A stretch of DNA of 64,000 nucleotides. It comes from Macrotrachela quadricornifera (taxonomy: Eukaryota; Rotifera; Eurotatoria; Philodinida; Philodinidae). Positions within the stretch are counted from its first letter, which is position 1. The number at the start of each line of letters is the position of its first letter. A model generated the notes under the pieces. It was not told the origin of the DNA, searched no databases, and worked only from the letters and a program-made list of their open reading frames with translations. The stretch lies in the NCBI GenBank assembly GCA_022393335.1, contig JAJEKB010020163.1, positions 1-64,000 on the forward strand, read 5' to 3'. Below, in pieces: positions 22,915 to 33,727 of the stretch. The translations under genes were made by a program, and so were the position numbers.

Positions 22915-24098
22915 AAACGAAAGTATTGTTTTGTGTACCAATGTGTTGAAAATAAATGATTAGTGTGAGTGTTCCTTATTACATCTGCATTTGGTGCACA
23001 CATCCAAGAAACTCTTTCGAACATAAATGGATGTCGTAGTGTCAGACACTATATCCTTAGACAGACAATGCTTTCTCGTCAAAGAAAATCGCGCTAGATG
23101 ATGAATTTAAACTGCCATCATGCGTTTTAGTCTGTAATTCAGTCTTCCTCATATATAAACACAAAAGATTGCTGTCACATCGTAATAATCGATGAAGATC
23201 AAGATGAATAACCGATGTCGGTTTATTTAGAAATGAGAGAAAACAAGAAACGAGAATAATAACACACATATCAAGACCCTTAGTCTCACGTTCTCAAGAT
23301 TGTAAAACGAAAAATTCTGAATTTCCTTTTCCTGATTTAATTAGAGATATTGAGACACATAAAAGGTCAAATAGGTTTCAATCTGAGAACATAACGTTCA
23401 TTAAGATAAATTAATTGATCCTTACTTTCACTTTTCTCTATTAAACTTACTAATAGCTTTACAAGTCAAACAAAATGAACTGATAATTTTAATAATCATA
23501 TGGACCGATTCAATATAATCTTATATATAGTACTAAATGAATACTACTATATCATTGAAAGGTCTACCATACTCTTTCTCAACGTCTCTTACATAAAAAA
23601 CTGTATTTTGCTAATATACTTACATCTACATACTCTAGTACAATTTTTTTTATGAAGAATAAAAATGTAGCTTCCAATTATTCAGTCGATAAGAAAATTT
23701 TCAAGAATTATTCATTTGTCTAATTTCATAAGAAAAGATATTTATAATATTAAACAAAAGATAATATTCAGTCTAATTAAGAAACAAAAGAATCCTCGAT
23801 TATTTTCTATAATTGTGTAACTGTACTGCCTGATTTATGCTTTATTTGTATGTAATGAAGACTTTATAAATTAAGATTCTTAAAATAATAAGACATTTCA
23901 TTTATATTAATAAAAAAATACATATAAGATCATAATTTGATTATACCTATCTAAAATTAAGAAACAATATCAAAATGTCTAATTTACAAGAAAATATTTT
24001 AATAGATATATCGTTCATCTTGTCTATTTGATTTTTATATAATTAAAACTTAAGAAGAATACAGTAATAATTAAATTTTTTTTTTCAATTGAAATAAG
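22915..24098. other. Intergenic, 3' ends facing
   Basis: This lies between the 3' end of the LRR gene (+; poly(A) signal AATAAA at 22951-22956) and the 3' end of the MerB-like gene (-). No other feature is supported; open frames at 22785-23269 on the minus strand have no family signature. Confidence 0.35.
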
Positions 24099-24785
24099 CT
24101 AAAATCGTGAATTTGTTTGAGGAATTTTCCAAATATCATTAGTGAGATTGAATTGTTCAAATATTGATTTAGCCTCTTCACTAGTCCATTTTTTCCAATC
24201 TTCACGTAAATGATTTCCATACCAAATTTGAGCAAATTTCCAAACATTATCAATAGGTTGAATATCACCTTTATGTAAATTATGTCGTTTACACCAATCA
24301 TTTACATCACTTTCTGAAGAAAATATTTGCATAACACTACAAGTAAATATAACATTATCCCATGCATTTTTCATTGCAACTGGAAAATGAACAAAAAGTG
24401 GATGATCATAAATTAATTTTCCATCTTTAATAGAAATTATTATTTGATTTGATTCTCCACCTAATGTTGTTGTAATTGTAACATCTTCTTTGAGAATTGC
24501 AGCAATACCTAAACTACACCAAGCACAATTTCCCCACCATTGACCATTTCTACTTTGTACCCAAAAATTAGTTGGTGCCAAAGAAAATGGATGAATTACC
24601 CATATTTCTGATGTTTTTGGATGTAATACAACTCCATGATATTCTTCTAGATTTTTAAGACATTCAATTATATCTTCTTTTGATCGTTGAAATATTTCAG
24701 AAAGAGTTTCAATTGTAGGAGCATATTCACGTAAAATGATTTCTTTCAGAATAACATGATGTAAATGTGATAAGTCTAAATTCAT
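24099..24785 (-). CDS. MerB-like (alkylmercury lyase family) protein
   Basis: A 228-codon single exon, starting at the ATG at 24785 (the frame extends upstream only through a TTG). Residues ~10-62 form the winged-helix-like N-terminal domain of MerB proteins (PTIETLSEIFQRSKEDIIECL...GVVLHP). Residues ~63-170 form the MerB core: WVIHPFSLAPT.FWV, then WWGNCAWCSLGIAAI, then VIFTCSVMQIFSSESDVNDW. By alignment from memory, C90 and C149 correspond to the two mercury-binding cysteines of bacterial MerB (C96, C159), while the catalytic Asp99 position is Gly93. In bacteria MerB cleaves C-Hg bonds. With Asp replaced, lyase activity is doubtful and another role is possible. The family is essentially bacterial and fungal, and the gene has no intron, so horizontal acquisition is a reasonable inference. 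Base composition matches the host, suggesting it is not recent. Confidence 0.75.
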   Translation of the reverse strand: MNLDLSHLHHVILKEIILREYAPTIETLSEIFQRSKEDIIECLKNLEEYHGVVLHPKTSEIWVIHPFSLAPTNFWVQSRNGQWWGNCAWCSLGIAAILKEDVTITTTLGGESNQIIISIKDGKLIYDHPLFVHFPVAMKNAWDNVIFTCSVMQIFSSESDVNDWCKRHNLHKGDIQPIDNVWKFAQIWYGNHLREDWKKWTSEEAKSIFEQFNLTNDIWKIPQTNSRF

Positions 24786-25450
24786 TCTAAAAATATTTAT
24801 CTTCAAATGCAGATCGGTCGGTTGAATTTAGCGTAGAAACTTGAACTATGAGTTTTTTGATGAAAATAAAATAACTTTTTATATATACACCTTTTTCAAT
24901 GTACTTTTTACACAATGATTCAAACAATTCGAAATTTCTTCGTTTATAAAGCAAATATGTTAGATGCATTAAGATCTACTCTTTTATCTATGTTTGTCTT
25001 CTTCTTCTTCTTTATCTTTTTTTTCTGTCGTCTTGAAAATATTTTAAACATCAAATTCATATAGAAAGAAATCTAATAATAGAATTATTTTATATCAGCA
25101 CCCACCTTTCAGACATTGACGATCTCATAAATTCAAGAGATATAGACAACTTAAACAAGTATATCTTCTAACTGTCATAGAAATTAAGGCAATTTGAGCA
25201 AATTCGAAGAATATAAAGCAAACTGAACACTAAATCATGAGAGTTGAATTCGACAATAATTGTATTAAGATATCTTGAAATGTGAACGTGATGGCAAGAA
25301 CACTTTTCTTATAACGTATAATGAACATGGACCAAAAGTTACGCTAACTATTAATAATATAATACACATTTTGAAGAATTGTTTGTAATATGCCTCCATA
25401 GAGTATCTATGATTCTAGTTTCGAGGTATTCTAGCGTGTTGGCTTTAATG
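24786..25450. other. Intergenic upstream of MerB-like gene
   Basis: This is AT-rich sequence containing the presumed promoter of the minus-strand MerB-like gene and a TTCTTCTTCTTC tract near 25005. No gene is seen. Confidence 0.3.
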
Positions 25451-25489
25451 GTATACTTATTTGCTTTCATAAAACGTCCATTGAAGTGA

Positions 25490-25850
25490 ATTCGGATGAT
25501 CGTAGAATCTAATCATTGTGTTCTCGTCTTCCAATTTATCCATCTGGAAAGATTTTATCGAGCCAATCTCTCATAGTATGACGAAAATGGCACATTAAAC
25601 GTGCAATTTTAGACTATTTTGATGGTATTCATGAAAGGCTCTTGGATCTTCTTCGTCTCAAATCACACAGTTATGATAATTAACTACGTCAGACAGATGA
25701 TATGCCGCCTCATCGAAAAAAACAACTGACGTTGACAAACTTCTTGACATTAGCAAACATAGTTTGAATATTCTCGGTATGATGTGCACTTTTAGGTCGG
25801 TTTGAAAGCAAACAATATGGATGCTTCAATCCTCAGCTAAAGTATTGGGG
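25490..25850 (-). pseudogene. Degenerate mariner-type transposase
   Basis: On the minus strand, pieces in shifting frames match mariner-type transposases. GRPKSAHHTENIQ is like the linker after the HTH. Further on, FFDEAAYHLS.VVNYHNCVI then DEEDPRAFHE and SLKLHV.CAIF match the first-catalytic-Asp block, usually of the form F.DEA.FHL.GYVN.QN...W..ENP...HE. There are in-frame stops and frameshifts, and the D2/D3 blocks are missing. The N-terminal part appears deleted relative to a full element. Confidence 0.65.
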
Positions 25851-26243
25851 GCTAACATAAATTGTTGAATTCGATAAAGAATCTTTCTTGAATTCTATTT
25901 CAAACCTTGGCTATACCATCATGTAGTGGGAAAGTTACAGAAGAGTTATCTCTCTTTTGAGACCTCAAATGAAAGCCTTTCTGACAAAATTTTTTAAAAC
26001 TATATTTCCTCTGATAAAAACTGCTTATTGAAAATCGGAATAGACGACACAGATTTGTGCTTATATCTCTATAATTCATTGCATGGTAAGAACGACCCAA
26101 TCTGTGATTCATATGTTCAATTGATGTGAATTTTTGATGAAATTACCTATACACAGTCCGAAATGGAATATGAGAATGCATAGAATTCTACCGTTTAAAA
26201 CTATTCTCATCATGAGTGATTACAATTATAATACACGAATCTT

Positions 26244-26832
26244 ACGAGAGAACAACCCGAGATGACACCCTTTGTTTTTTCTCATTCATATTGCATTTGC
26301 TAGAGTATAACGAGATAGTAATAGAACTTCTCCTCATGTCTTGTCTTTCAAAAAGTACCACTACTTTTCTATTTTGTACTTTATATGTTCTCAAAAAAGT
26401 CGTAGGATATCTCAGGATTCCAAAAAAATAAATTTTCAAACTTTGACCTAAAACTTTGTGTACGTGGTGAACTCATATAGACGAGTTCTTATGGAAGGTC
26501 TTAAAAACTTTTTACCAAGATAGTATTAAAATATGAAACACTGTTGATATACGTCCTTTCTCATATATATTATGCGTAGGTACAAATTTAGGAAGATTCG
26601 TTTTTTCAAATAAGCTTAATGAGAACTAGCTATATGAGTTCACTACGAACACAAAGTTTCAGGTCAAAATTCGAAAATTCATTTTCTTTGAACCTTGAGA
26701 TATCCTGCGACTTTTTTTGAGAGACAAGGTATGGAGAGAAATCTCTTTAGAGTTTTTACTATCTCGTTATACTTTATCAAATGCAATATGAATGAGATAA
26801 AACAAAGGGTATCACCTTAAGTGATTCTCTAG
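26244..26832. mobile_element. Foldback element with ~210-250-bp inverted arms
   Basis: The left arm (about 26244-26497) and right arm (about 26625-26832) are reverse complements at roughly 80-85% by eye. Shared blocks include CCCTTTGTTTT.TCTCATTCATATTGCATTTG, GTATAACGAGATAGTAA, GTCG.AGGATATCTCA and GAACTCATATAG. The left arm carries a ~45-base extra piece near 26350-26395. No transposase is encoded. No clear target duplication was seen, so the class is unknown. Confidence 0.7.
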
Positions 26833-27079
26833 TTAGTGGCAATTGTTTTTTAGCTACAATCCTACAGACACGTGACAATAAAGATAAAATATTTTGGTCA
26901 TTTACAAGTCACGAACACAACCTTTCTATAAACTGTCGAACGGTAATAAAGTACTATCAAATAGAACGAAATTATAAAAGAACTGCAAAAGCATTACAAT
27001 CAACAGTTTAAAACACCGTTGGTATATTACTCGGATCTACATAAAGTGAAGGCTAAGAGTAAGTACGATTAACTATCTA

Positions 27080-27345
27080 GATTATTAACAAAATGTAAAG
27101 ACCACAAGGAAAAAACAAATACAACGGAATTAATACGATCATTAAAAGCAAAGAAATGAAATAGTTTTGATCAGATCTCGAATTTTATGATATCTATGTA
27201 GACTATCGGAAAGCGTATGATCAGAAGTGGCATACAGCGCTTTTAATTAAACTATGATAACTAGAACTACTTCTTAATATATTGAAGATGATATTATCTG
27301 GACTACAAGACGGAAGAGTGTATGTGTTGTTCGAAGAAAACTTTA
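27080..27345 (+). pseudogene. Non-LTR retrotransposon (LINE) reverse transcriptase fragment
   Basis: The fragment TNTTELIRSLKAKK is typical of the region before RT motif A. It is followed after a frameshift by VDYRKAYDQKWHTALLIKL (RT motif A: D-x-x-K-A-[FY]-D with the WH..LL..L helix). ILSGLQDGRVYV, after stops, is like the next RT block. The catalytic YADD motif is absent and the frame is broken several times. It is an old 5'- and 3'-truncated insertion. Confidence 0.7.
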
Positions 27346-27583
27346 AGAAAAATGTTTTTTAATTTGTTTCAAATGCCCATTAGCATATCAAGTTTACATA
27401 CAAAATTCAATACTTGAGATTCATCAAAATTACTAAATAAATATGAATTACTAAAATATCTCGAATTCATTAATTTCCACTTATATTCAATTTAAAAAAT
27501 TAAACATAGAATTTGCAAATAAGAAAGGAAATAAAAATCAACGTTGTTTTTAATTATAATATAAGATTCACAGTTATATAGAA

Positions 27584-29362
27584 TCAATTCATATTGTTAT
27601 CAATCCAAACAGTTAATACTGTGTTATAGTAAAGCCAAGAATCTTCGCAACCAATACAACGATCACCTTCAGGACTTATTGTTCCATCATGAGTGCATTC
27701 AGTACGAAATAAGATATTTAAATTACCTGCTTCTTCTTCCAAAATTGATGATAAATCTATTATAATATCAACTGACTCAACGCAAACTTTCATCATTGAT
27801 AGATTTTTTAATTGTTTCAATAAAAGTAGCAAATAATTTGGTCCACTTGCAATGTAAGAAAGTTGTTCAAGTTTTAAAAATACTGCACAAAATTTTTCAG
27901 CCTCATTCGTAGTAATAGATGAAGTAAAATCTGAATTTAAATTTAATTTCTTAATCATTTTCTTTAAATATTTGCATAATTCATTATTATTTAAAAAAAA
28001 TACTAAATTCTCTGAACTAATCTCCAAAGATGATAATTGTGATGCTTCTTGTAATATTTTTAATAATAATAATGACATATCTATATCAGAATTCGTCATA
28101 AAAGTGAAATGTTTTAAGCTAGATAATTTAACTATCATTTTTAGTCTCTGAAAATGAGAATCTTCTAGTAATATATTAGAATTTACACTTGGCATACATT
28201 TTGTTGATAATATAAATTTTTGAACATTTTCAAAATAATGTTTGCAGTCATCTATTGTCTCACTTATAAGATGAAAACTTAAATCAGTTAGATTATCAAT
28301 TACTTCCGGTTTGTTAGATAAATCAGTGAAACTTGAATTAATAATACTGAACATGCGAGGTATTGTATAAATAATTGGTACACCCCATTCAAATAAAAAT
28401 GCAGTATTCCAATTATGTTGTTTTAGCCAAAAATCATTTTGAAAATTTTCAAATTTCTTAATAAAAGTATTCCTGTCATAATTTTGATTAGAACAACTGA
28501 ATTCGAATTTGAAAACTGTTAATAGAGGAAGTGAAGATGTAATTAAATCTTCCCAATGACGTGCATCAATCATCTGGTCATTAGTAGAGGATATTTTTAA
28601 AATTTTTAAATTCGATGTTTGTTTAACTAACATTTCAAATTTCTCGAAATTTTCTGAAAAGTTTACTATTATCAATTGTTTTAAATGAATAGCACGGTTA
28701 TTACTAAAATCACGATAGCTCTTTGTCCAAGAATTATCATCAGAAATGTTTATAACATTTAGATATTTTAATAATGGTGTATATTGAAACAATTGACTTA
28801 AATCGAGACATGTACTATCAGAAAGTGTCAAATGTGTAATTGATGATATTTGAAAAATAAGTGGTAAATGACATTGTAATTTTTCTGGTATTACTGGAAA
28901 TCTACATATCCGTTGTGAAGACAGTTCACCTTTGAGTTCACCATCTGGATTAATTAAATGTATAGAACATAATGTAGGTAACAATGGTAACATTAGTTTT
29001 AATTTGTCAAAATTATCACGATCAATTCCAATTAAAGTTAATGAACGAAGTGAAGTAAATTGATCAAGTGAAAAGTATGAAAGAAATACATGAATTTGAC
29101 CGCATGTATCTTCATTAGATAATCTTAATGAATAAATTTGTCTTCGAATTTCTGAGTTTAACAGCATTTTTGTACAAAAATAATCAAATATTGTTTTTCG
29201 AACTTGTTCAAAATTGAGTTTTAATGGTATACTTTGGATAAGTTTGTTAAATCGATAATTTAAACAATAGAATGAATTAAAAAGATTCCAAACATTTAAA
29301 TATTGAAAACACTCAATCAATATTTCATTTGATAGTACTTCAAATTTTGTTATTACTTGCAT
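27584..29362 (-). CDS. F-box-like protein with LRR-like repeats
   Basis: A 592-codon single exon from the ATG at 29362. Residues ~7-50 fit an F-box (FEVLSNEILIECFQYLNVWNLFNSFYCLNYRFN). The rest is a series of leucine-spaced strand-turn units (LRSLTLIGI, ITHLTLSD, LKYLNVINI, LKHFTFMTN, LSSLEISSE), consistent with an irregular LRR solenoid. The C-terminus has a small CIGCEDSW cluster. It is probably a substrate receptor of an SCF ubiquitin ligase; this is inferred from the fold and the substrate is unknown. It has the same architecture as the 17476-18636 gene but low sequence identity, which fits a large rotifer family. It has no intron and seems intact. Confidence 0.7.
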   Translation of the reverse strand: MQVITKFEVLSNEILIECFQYLNVWNLFNSFYCLNYRFNKLIQSIPLKLNFEQVRKTIFDYFCTKMLLNSEIRRQIYSLRLSNEDTCGQIHVFLSYFSLDQFTSLRSLTLIGIDRDNFDKLKLMLPLLPTLCSIHLINPDGELKGELSSQRICRFPVIPEKLQCHLPLIFQISSITHLTLSDSTCLDLSQLFQYTPLLKYLNVINISDDNSWTKSYRDFSNNRAIHLKQLIIVNFSENFEKFEMLVKQTSNLKILKISSTNDQMIDARHWEDLITSSLPLLTVFKFEFSCSNQNYDRNTFIKKFENFQNDFWLKQHNWNTAFLFEWGVPIIYTIPRMFSIINSSFTDLSNKPEVIDNLTDLSFHLISETIDDCKHYFENVQKFILSTKCMPSVNSNILLEDSHFQRLKMIVKLSSLKHFTFMTNSDIDMSLLLLKILQEASQLSSLEISSENLVFFLNNNELCKYLKKMIKKLNLNSDFTSSITTNEAEKFCAVFLKLEQLSYIASGPNYLLLLLKQLKNLSMMKVCVESVDIIIDLSSILEEEAGNLNILFRTECTHDGTISPEGDRCIGCEDSWLYYNTVLTVWIDNNMN

Positions 29363-29891
29363 TTTGGTTTCTACTAAAAAAAACGATATTTTTTAACACA
29401 CTTTTCTTTTTACCTTTTGACGCTATAAAAGCACGTGTATCTGTATGTGTTTGGTCTTATATAGTATTCGACTGATAGATAAAGAATTTATTATAAAAGA
29501 AAAACTGTTTTTCGTTTATTCTGAAGTATGGTAGATGATTAATCTTTTATTCATTTCAAAAAATAAATTCAAAATTTTTTTAATACATTCGACCGGATTC
29601 AGTTTTCTTAGGAAATTTTTTTTCAAGATGTTCATTTTCATGGACAATTAATTTTGAATATATATACTCAATGACCTTTTCATTATTTTCTACTGATTAT
29701 CTATCGTTCTCTTCTTTGTATCACTACATAATGAGTCTTTTTTTTTCTGACCAATTGAATAATCGCTCAAGTTATTTTTTCGTTTTTCTTCATATTGTAC
29801 GAAGCATGTGCGAGAAAAGCAAGGGAGTTTCCCAGTTTTTCTGCCTTATTCTTTTCTCCCTATCTTCTTGTATATAAGTACAACCGAAATT
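29363..29891. other. Intergenic, divergent promoter region
   Basis: This holds the upstream region of the minus-strand F-box gene. No defined motif is seen. The 68-codon frame at 29671-29877 is a hydrophobic low-complexity artefact. Confidence 0.3.
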
Positions 29892-30185
29892 ATGGAACGA
29901 ATTTACATGTCGTTTGAAGAAACTGATACAGAAAGTAGTGCTAGCTCACATAGTGCAGTGAGTTCTCTGAATGATGATTTCGATAGAGTGCATCTAGAAT
30001 CCGAGAGTTTTGACGAAGAAGTTACTGGTAACAAGGAAAACTATACGGAAAGCAAAGTGACCATTCTGCAGTTTCGTGAAAGTCTTGTCCGGTCTTTACT
30101 GCTTGGCGCGCCAATCAAGAAGCTAAAACCTATTCCAAGCGAACAATTGTCAAGTCATTCGAAGTGCAACAGTCAGGAACAGTGA
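29892..30185 (+). CDS. Small acidic ORF, possible piggyBac-derived remnant
   Basis: A 97-codon frame from an ATG at 29892 (the frame extends to a GTG at 29808). The first half is acidic and Ser-rich (MSFEETDTESSASSH), as in the N-termini of piggyBac-like transposases. The second half reads TILQFRESLVRSLLLGAPIKKL, similar to a helix found towards the C-terminus of such proteins. This would fit an internally deleted element, but the resemblance is weak and no DDE core or TTAA-flanked ends were found. It could equally be a small host gene or chance. Confidence 0.3.
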   Translation: MERIYMSFEETDTESSASSHSAVSSLNDDFDRVHLESESFDEEVTGNKENYTESKVTILQFRESLVRSLLLGAPIKKLKPIPSEQLSSHSKCNSQEQ

Positions 30186-31786
30186 GCAATGCGGCAGTAA
30201 GGAAAGTGAAAACCTTCGGTTCTGACTGATAATTTTTTTATTTTGAATGTTTTAATAAGAAGCATTAGGTATAGAGTAAAGGATTCAAATAAAGTACTGA
30301 AGATAGAATAGATGACACCTTATGTTTAATCTCTTGCGAAAGAAATAGAAAAAGAAAGTGCTTTTCTATACAGTTTCTCGTTAAACTATAGTGTCACCTA
30401 CTGGTGGGCGACATCGAGCCCAATGTATTAAATGAATCCAAACGTATCTCTATTAACAAGACGTGGTTCTAGTGACATAATGAACTTAGAGTGAGAAGAC
30501 TCGATTCTCTCATGTAAACATCAAGTCTTGCCATCGGAGTTAGGAGCAGCGCGACTAGAGATGAATCAACTCTGAAAACATATGATCAATCTCTTTAGAT
30601 AATTTGCAGAATTTTACAGTACACTTATCTCTTACAATTATTTCATGTATAAAATAACTATTGAGTTATCAAAAAAACTTAATTATTCATCGTGTCATGC
30701 TAAAATATTCTAAAAATATTTCGAATGATTCTGATAACAAAACTTTCAATCGTTTATTTAGAATCCTAAAGTAACCATATGAATGTTAAAACTATTTTTG
30801 ATAATAAATGAACTTGAAAAGATTGTCATGCATTTGAAACTGAATTCATGAGATATACAAACAAATAAAATATATAAATATCTTAGCCATGTTTAGTGAC
30901 AAAATGAATCGATCTACTTTCCGAAAATTTAATACTAACTTTAAGGTTGCTAATGAAATATAATAATGAATGTATTAGTTAACAAATGATGCGAGTGTGA
31001 TGGCCTTTGGCGATGATAGAGATTGAAAAGTATTTCTCACACAAATCAATCTCCATATATGTCTTCTGTTTTGATCTCTTTGTGCCGCAAATGATCAGAA
31101 TGCCAACCTTTACCATTGTATACTTGAGCTCATGATATCGAAGGAAAACTAGCTTCTACAAGTCTTACGGCTCGAAAGATTCTGCTTATTCCACTGCACG
31201 GTTTTGTGATAAAACGTGTGCATTTTACGTTTGATGTGTACGAAGGAAATATACGATGTATTATTTATATAAAAATCTCAATAGTTTCTTCTGACGACGA
31301 ACAAATAAAAAGATGAAAATACTTATCTTTCAGTTAAACATGTTATCACTGAAATATTTTTCGACGAATATCATAACATTCATTTTTTACTGAGTATTAG
31401 AACAGATTGTCTTCATAGAAGTAAAGGAAAAAAAATTTCCATATATTGTCAAAGAATTTAAGTTTCAAAAATATTGACAAATTTGTCACAAGAAAAAATA
31501 ACATCGTTGTGAATAGGTATTGCATAATATTTCCAATCTTACTATTTGGTAGTAGAATGGCTCGTACCCTTTTCTTTTCTTTTTCTTTTGTACTGACTAT
31601 ATAAATGTTGTTTTCAAAGTACAAATTATTCACTATAGTTGTTCGAAAAATATGGTTGATTTTATAAATCATTTTCGTGGAACTAACAATCGCTATGAAG
31701 TACACAAATATAACAATTCGAAGAAAGAAAAAACACTTTATCGTATTAAACAAAAACAAAGCACATCTATTATATATTCAGTTTGA
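30186..31786. other. AT-rich intergenic sequence
   Basis: No gene is supported. The 120-codon minus-strand frame at 31397-31759 is a Phe/Ile/Lys low-complexity frame without family resemblance. Confidence 0.3.
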
Positions 31787-32068
31787 TCTTTTATAAAAAA
31801 TTCATTTATTGTTTCTGACAAATATTTAGATAGTGAAAACTGGTTTTTAAAGAATATAATTGAAGAATTAGATTATGCGTTAGAACCCATTTTTCTTAGT
31901 AAGGATGATTGTTTTGCCTTCAAATTACATGATTTAATTGAAACGGGTGATATCGATAAAATAGATTCATTTTTGTCACATTCCAATCCCAGTTCATTTG
32001 AAAAATCGATCAATATTGGCGCACATTCAATTACGTATTCTCTTTCTCGTAGAGAAGAGTCTAGCTAA
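31787..32068 (+). pseudogene. Orphan coding-like fragment, weakly ankyrin-like
   Basis: A 93-codon open frame without ATG, ending at 32066-32068. Its composition is protein-like: SDKYLDSENWFLKNIIEEL, then LHDLIETGDIDKIDSFLSH, then INIGAHSITYSLSRRE. The 'L..LIE.GDI..I..FL' run resembles the start of an ankyrin repeat. An acceptor-like TATTTAG precedes codon 15 or so. It may be a broken exon; the mariner element starts 45 bp downstream and may have cut the gene. Unrecognised otherwise. Confidence 0.35.
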
Positions 32069-32149
32069 CATTAATTGTCTGCTTGTTTGATTGCTTGTGT
32101 GTCCGCATCTTACTGATTGGTCCAAAAATTAAGTATAGATAAAAAGGGT

Positions 32150-32410
32150 TTTTCTCTATAAGGGTTGACCGAAAGGTAATCGGGGCCAGGGAACCCGTAT
32201 CTGATGTTAGTTTTTTAAAATTTTTTTGAGGATCATTCTTTTACGGAAAGAACCACTTTTTTTACAAAAAGAATTTATAAGAGCTGACCGAAGGGTATTC
32301 GAGGACGAGGAATTCAAATCTGAATTCAGTTTTCTAAAAAATTTTTGAAGCTTTGGTCAAAGGCAGTTGAGGTCGAGGAACTTGAATCAGGCTTCGGTTT
32401 TTTTAATTTT
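32150..32410 (+). repeat. Three diverged tandem repeats inside mariner 3' region
   Basis: Copies start near 32167, 32287 and 32346. Each reads roughly GACCGAAGGGTAnTCGnGGnCnAGGAA, then a C/T-rich half, then a TTCAGTTTT..AAAATTTTT tail. They differ at many positions. They lie downstream of the transposase frame and inside the TIRs, so they moved with, or arose in, the element. Confidence 0.6.
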
Positions 32411-32429
32411 ATAAATGAATAGCTTGACG

Positions 32430-33365
32430 GTAGTTTAAAACACGATTTCTACGAGAAAGAGCCGAGCGAGTCTTTAGACGAACGTTATTTAATTGTTGTT
32501 TTAAATAACCGAATAACCAAAAATCTGATGGTGCCAAGTCAGGCAAATAAGGTGGATGAGGCATGAGCATGACTCCTTGTTGTTCAAGGAATATTTTAAT
32601 ATCTTTTGTTTAATGGGGTTTTGCATTATCATGATGCAATTTTATGGCATGCAAACCAGATTTTGGTCTTCGTTGTTTGATATTGTCAAATAATGATTCC
32701 AAACAATTATTTTTATAATAATCACTAGATATTGAATCATCACGTTCAAGCCTATGAATAAATTCTGCTCTGGTTGTACGAAAAAATATCACAAATATAT
32801 TTTTCTGATCGTATTGATTTCGACGCACCATTGTTGGTGGACTTGTAGCTTCCGAACGTCATGCTATATTGGACTGTTTTGAAACAATAGCACGGTGATA
32901 GATCCAGCTTTCATCGCCGGTAATAATGTCACAGAGACACCATTAACCAGATTCCAATTTTGCAAAATTTTCTTGACAGATTTACATTTGTTGTTGTTTA
33001 TTTTTTTCTGTCAGTTGATGTGATATCCGCCTTGCACACAACTTTTGAAGTTTTAAATCATCATGAATAATTCTATTAATAGTTCCATATGATAAACCAG
33101 TTTCAAAGACCATATACCTAATGCTAATATGTGAATTTTCATCAATTAATGCTTGAATAACTTCAATATTACGATCAGTTGCTTCGGTTACTGGTCGACC
33201 AAATCTTGGATGATCTTCAATAGAAGTTCTACCTTGATTAAAATGTTGTATCCATTCAGCTATTGTTGTGTAAGACACACAACCCTCACCCTCAGGGATT
33301 TGCTTTGCATTAACATCAAGTTTAAATCTTGTGAGGATATAGAATCGAATATTTGTTCTATCCAT
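32430..33365 (-). pseudogene. Mariner transposase, three Asp motifs recognisable, broken
   Basis: From the ATG at 33365 a 127-codon frame gives the paired HTH region (AEWIQHFNQGRTSIEDHPRFG, the mariner GR[PR]-type hinge, and YGTINRIIHDDL). After stops the catalytic blocks follow: ITGDESWIYHR near 32900 (D1), HHDNAKPH near 32610 (D2) and HPPYLPDLAPSDFWLF near 32530 (D3, 34-spaced DD34D type). Several in-frame stops (for example after NKQQQM) and small frameshifts separate them, so no active enzyme is made. All three Asp are still readable, so inactivation is probably not ancient. Confidence 0.85.
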
Positions 33366-33727
33366 CTAAAAATACATGTTGCAGAAAAACTAAGCCCCAA
33401 ATCTAGCAAAAGTAAACGAGAAGTATCTAATCCCGGCAGTTAATAGACCAATCCCTGTAGTATTTAAATATTACAGAAAAACTTCTCTGCTACGTCTAAG
33501 AAAAATAATCCAGAGCAGTTACGAGAACTTTTGGATCACCCCATGTAGATTATAGTCATGAAAGTCAGAAAAATTATAGCATAATGTTCTAGTTCTATAA
33601 AAATGCTCGAATTATATAGAAGGATTATTATCTACAAGATCATTCGGAAAACGACTTTTTTGCAATCGTAATTTAATATAAGAATGTCTTGTATATAAAA
33701 AAATAAGCAAAAAAAAAATAATTATTG

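Larger units (their letters stand above)
32113..33545 (-). mobile_element. Mariner-type element with degenerate TIRs and TA flanks
   Basis: The left end (CTGATTGGTCCAAAAATT after TA at 32111-32112) and right end (complement CATGGGGTGATCCAAAAGTT before TA at 33546-33547) are inverted repeats matching 11 of 13 over TGRTCCAAAARTT. It contains a broken mariner transposase on the minus strand and, between the transposase 3' end and the left TIR, three diverged tandem repeats. Its size (1,433 bp) is close to a full-length mariner (~1.3 kb). Confidence 0.75.

Noticed and set aside
22785..23269. Minus-strand frames at the end of the LRR gene
   Set aside because: They overlap the LRR terminal exon or its 3' flank and show no protein pattern.
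31397..31759. 120-codon minus-strand frame
   Set aside because: Phe/Ile/Lys-rich composition typical of chance frames in AT-rich DNA.
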